Position numbers and translations under genes: made by a program. A stretch of DNA of 64,000 bases, from positions 1 to 64,000 of the forward strand of contig NZ_AFCF02000009.1 in NCBI RefSeq assembly GCF_000203975.2, in the 5' to 3' direction. This stretch comes from Leisingera sp. ANG1 (GTDB lineage Bacteria; Pseudomonadota; Alphaproteobacteria; Rhodobacterales; Rhodobacteraceae). Below the pieces are notes generated by a model. The model saw nothing but the letters and a program-made list of their open reading frames with translations. It was not told where the DNA came from and ran no database searches. Shown here piece after piece: positions 62,200-64,000 of this stretch (the stretch's first letter is position 1; each line of letters begins with the position of its first letter).

Positions 62200-62817
62200 T
62201 CAGCGTGACCCGTCGATCAGCAGCAGGCGGCCGGCGGCGCTTTCGATGGCTTGCGCGGCGGCGTCAATGCGGGCGGCGAAAAGCCCTGCTGCGATGGCGG
62301 CGGGGATGGCGACCAGCAGGCCCGCGGCGGTGGTCAGGAGCGCCTGCCAGATGCCGCCGGCGAGGACCGAGGCATTGGCGGCACCCTGCGCCAGTTCCAG
62401 TTCCTGAAATGACTGGATCATGCCGAGGACGGTGCCGAGGAGGCCGAGCAGGGGCGAGACCATGGCGATCAGTTCCAAGAGGCGGATGAGGGAATTCATC
62501 CGGCTCACCTCCTCATTGCCGCGACGCTGCAGTTCGTCTTGCAGGAGCGGGCCGCGCAGACCCTCCTGCAGGGCCTGCATGGCGTAGGTCATGACGCGGT
62601 CTGCGGGGGATTTGCCGCCCGCAATGCTGTCCTGTGCCTGCTTGCGGTCGCCGTCCTTCCATTGAGTCAGCGCCTGTTCGCGGGCTTGCCCGCCGGAGCG
62701 CACCGGCCAGAGCTGGATCAGTTTGACGGCAATCACCGTCAGCGACAGAAGCGACATCAGGGCCAGGATCACGATCACTGGCCCGCCGGTGCCGAGCATA
62801 TCCCAGGTGCCGGCCAT
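62200..62817 (-). CDS. exbB: ExbB/TolQ/MotA-family proton channel
   Basis: 205 aa, three membrane segments (about 12-32, 110-135, 150-175). GPVIVILALMSLLSLTVIAVKLIQLW, LIRLLELIAMVSPLLGLLGTVLGMI and LAGGIWQALLTTAAGLLVAIPAA are the family's helices. First motor gene of the leftward operon exbB-exbD-exbD-tonB-like; only three bases separate it from the next upstream gene (62821). Confidence 0.93.
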   Translation of the reverse strand: MAGTWDMLGTGGPVIVILALMSLLSLTVIAVKLIQLWPVRSGGQAREQALTQWKDGDRKQAQDSIAGGKSPADRVMTYAMQALQEGLRGPLLQDELQRRGNEEVSRMNSLIRLLELIAMVSPLLGLLGTVLGMIQSFQELELAQGAANASVLAGGIWQALLTTAAGLLVAIPAAIAAGLFAARIDAAAQAIESAAGRLLLIDGSR

Positions 62818-62820
62818 GGC

Positions 62821-63240
62821 TTATTTCACCAGCGGCGCGGCAGCGCGGGAAGTGAGCTCCAGGATCGGGAAACAGTCCATCTGATCCTCGTTCTGGGGCT
62901 GGCAGGAGGTGATGTCGTGCAGCAGGATCTCGGAGATGTTGCTGCAGGCGGTTTCCGGGATCTCAAAGAGTTTCAGGGTGGTGCGCTGGACGGGCAGGGG
63001 GGCGGCGTCGATCGACAGCAGGCGGTCGATCACGCCCTGGCCGTCGAGGATCGCCAGCGACATCTCGAAGCCTTCGAAGCTTTTGCCGGTCTGGTTGCGG
63101 AACAGGAAGAAGGCGCGGCAGCCGCCGCCCTCGATTTCTTCGGTCTTGTTCAGCTCAACGTGCAGCGGGCCGGTTTCCGCGGCGGCGGTGAGCGGCAGGC
63201 AGATCAGGGCGAGGGCAGTCAGCAGGCGGGTCATGGGCAT
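62821..63240 (-). CDS. Secreted protein of unknown function
   Basis: 139 aa. Signal peptide (RLLTALALICLPLTAAAETG), then a mostly beta-type chain with four cysteines in the mature part (GGGCRAF, ETACSNI, ITSCQPQ, MDCFPIL) that could form two disulfides, plus NQTGKSFEGFEMSLAILDG, VIDRLLSIDAAPLPVQRTT and EILLHDITSC. No family recognised. GGAG lies before ATG 63240; GTG 63243 and ATG 63234 are alternatives. Heads directly into exbB, so it is likely a periplasmic partner of the motor. Confidence 0.78.
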   Translation of the reverse strand: MPMTRLLTALALICLPLTAAAETGPLHVELNKTEEIEGGGCRAFFLFRNQTGKSFEGFEMSLAILDGQGVIDRLLSIDAAPLPVQRTTLKLFEIPETACSNISEILLHDITSCQPQNEDQMDCFPILELTSRAAAPLVK

Positions 63241-63304
63241 CACGGTCTCCGGGTTCCGGTGGATGCCCGGCCCGCAACCGCTGCGGGCCGGGCTGCGTTC
63301 GGGG

Positions 63305-63997
63305 TCAGACCAGGGCGGTCAGGGCCTTTTCAATCTTGTCCATCGCGTCGCGGGCAGAATCGAGGTCGCGGCGTTTCAGGTGCCGGGCGGCCACATGCAG
63401 TGCGCGGCCCAGCCGGTCGCGGGCCTTGCCCGGGGCGCGGGCGACATTGGCCTGCAGCGACTGGGCGCGTTTGACCTGGGCGCCAAGGGAGCGCTGGTCC
63501 ATTTCGCGCTGGCCGCGCTTCATCGACTTGGACTCATCCTCGCGGTCGGCGCCGATGCGGGCCACGGCGCGTTCGATCACCACGATCATCGTCTCGGCCT
63601 CCTGCAGGCGGCCGTCGTTGATCAGGCTGACCGATTTGGCGAGGGCGCGTTTCAGCTTCAGCTCCAGCGGGCCGGGGGCGAGGCCGATGCGCGGCTGGAT
63701 GCGTTTCAGGCGGCGCTTCAGCGGCGCGATGGCCTTGGCGTCGATGCCGGTGGCGGAAATGTCGGAGGCGTCTTCCTCTGTCACCTGGCCGCCGGAGGCC
63801 TCGGGTTTGAGGCTGTCCAGGAGGTTGCCGCCGTCATCGTAGAACAGCACGTTGACCTTGGCCGGGTTGCGCTTGAAGAATTTTTTGAGCTCGGTGACCA
63901 TGCGCTGCGGCGCGCTTTCGCAGATCATCTCCATGTCGCCGGAACGCACCACATAGGTGCCCCAGGCCATGGGCGGGCCGCCGCCCGCATTCTTCAT
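63305..63997 (-). CDS. Uncharacterised charged helical protein (possibly cut by the window edge)
   Basis: 230 aa visible. N-terminal part (about 10-65) is compact (MAWGTYVVRSGDMEMICESAPQ, VNVLFYDDGGNLLDSLKP); the remainder is long, Arg/Lys/Glu/Ala-rich and probably coiled helix (LKRALAKSVSLINDGRLQEAE, LGRALHVAARHLKRRDLDSA). No signal peptide. ATG 63997 is three bases from the window end, so the true start may lie outside; ATG 63970 is possible too. Cytoplasmic neighbour of the ExbBD operon. Confidence 0.6.
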   Translation of the reverse strand: MKNAGGGPPMAWGTYVVRSGDMEMICESAPQRMVTELKKFFKRNPAKVNVLFYDDGGNLLDSLKPEASGGQVTEEDASDISATGIDAKAIAPLKRRLKRIQPRIGLAPGPLELKLKRALAKSVSLINDGRLQEAETMIVVIERAVARIGADREDESKSMKRGQREMDQRSLGAQVKRAQSLQANVARAPGKARDRLGRALHVAARHLKRRDLDSARDAMDKIEKALTALV

Positions 63998-64000
63998 CGG

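Noticed and set aside
56927-63997. Zorya or gasdermin-type defence system
   Set aside because: The motor genes are ExbB/ExbD-type, and no ZorC/ZorD-like helicase, nuclease or gasdermin gene is visible; a defence role remains only one possibility.
1-64000. tRNA, rRNA, insertion sequences and prophage genes
   Set aside because: No transposase, integrase or phage structural motif and no tRNA-like cloverleaf or rRNA stretch was recognised by eye; a tRNAscan or Infernal run was not possible.

Overview
The window looks like an extrachromosomal replicon (plasmid or chromid) of a marine alphaproteobacterium of the Roseobacter group (Rhodobacteraceae, Leisingera/Phaeobacter/Ruegeria-like). This rests on uniformly high GC with Roseobacter-type proteins, a complete beta-hydroxyaspartate cycle operon (bhcABCD with bhcR), and a compact replication/partition module: a short DnaA-like-replicon type initiator, parA, parB and 11 identical 16-bp palindromes. 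No rRNA, tRNA, transposase or phage gene was seen.

Region 1 (1-5.4 kb) holds the end of an unseen upstream gene, cheB, cheD, the molybdate importer modABC, and allE. Region 2 (5.4-29 kb) is a catabolic block. It has an HxlR regulator facing a GST-SRPBCC fusion, then bhcR and bhcABCD, a urea/amide channel, a urate-type NCS2 permease, allA, a puuE-uraD fusion, uraH, two paralogous LysR regulators, puuD, a small lipoprotein, xdhABC, a second NCS2 permease and guaD. Read as a pathway: guanine to xanthine (guaD), to urate (xdhABC, whose cofactor needs molybdenum), to hydroxyisourate (puuD), to OHCU (uraH), to allantoin (uraD domain), to allantoate (puuE domain). The allantoate amidohydrolase (allC) step is not encoded here. 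Then ureidoglycine to ureidoglycolate (allE), to glyoxylate plus urea (allA). Glyoxylate is the substrate of BhcA and BhcC, so the block appears to turn purines into oxaloacetate while releasing ammonia and urea.

Region 3 (29-41.2 kb) has an acyl/aminoacyl adenylation-ACP-membrane acyltransferase fusion, a class I aminotransferase, two tandem LysR genes, an ALDH7-type dehydrogenase plus FAD amine oxidase pair (lysine/pipecolate-type catabolism), and the zinc system znuA / zur-znuC-znuB with candidate Zur boxes. Region 4 (41.3-52.5 kb) has a PhnD-like binding protein paired with a hybrid histidine kinase, a 1344-residue rhodanese-rhodanese-YidC-like-PPDK/PEP-utiliser fusion, a ParDE toxin-antitoxin pair, an RpiR regulator, a GFA protein and a nucleotide-sugar dehydrogenase.

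Region 5 (52.5-57 kb) is the replication/partition module with the palindromes, some in frame inside genes. Region 6 (57-64 kb) is an envelope-type cluster: YceI-OmpA protein, secreted caspase-like protease with a C-terminal CxxCH, TonB-like/DUF4384 protein, two ExbD, one ExbB, and two uncharacterised proteins. The rhodanese-YidC-PPDK fusion, the caspase/ExbBD/OmpA locus and the palindrome encoding VPAGT on either strand are the least explained features. All identifications come from reading sequence; no database search was run.
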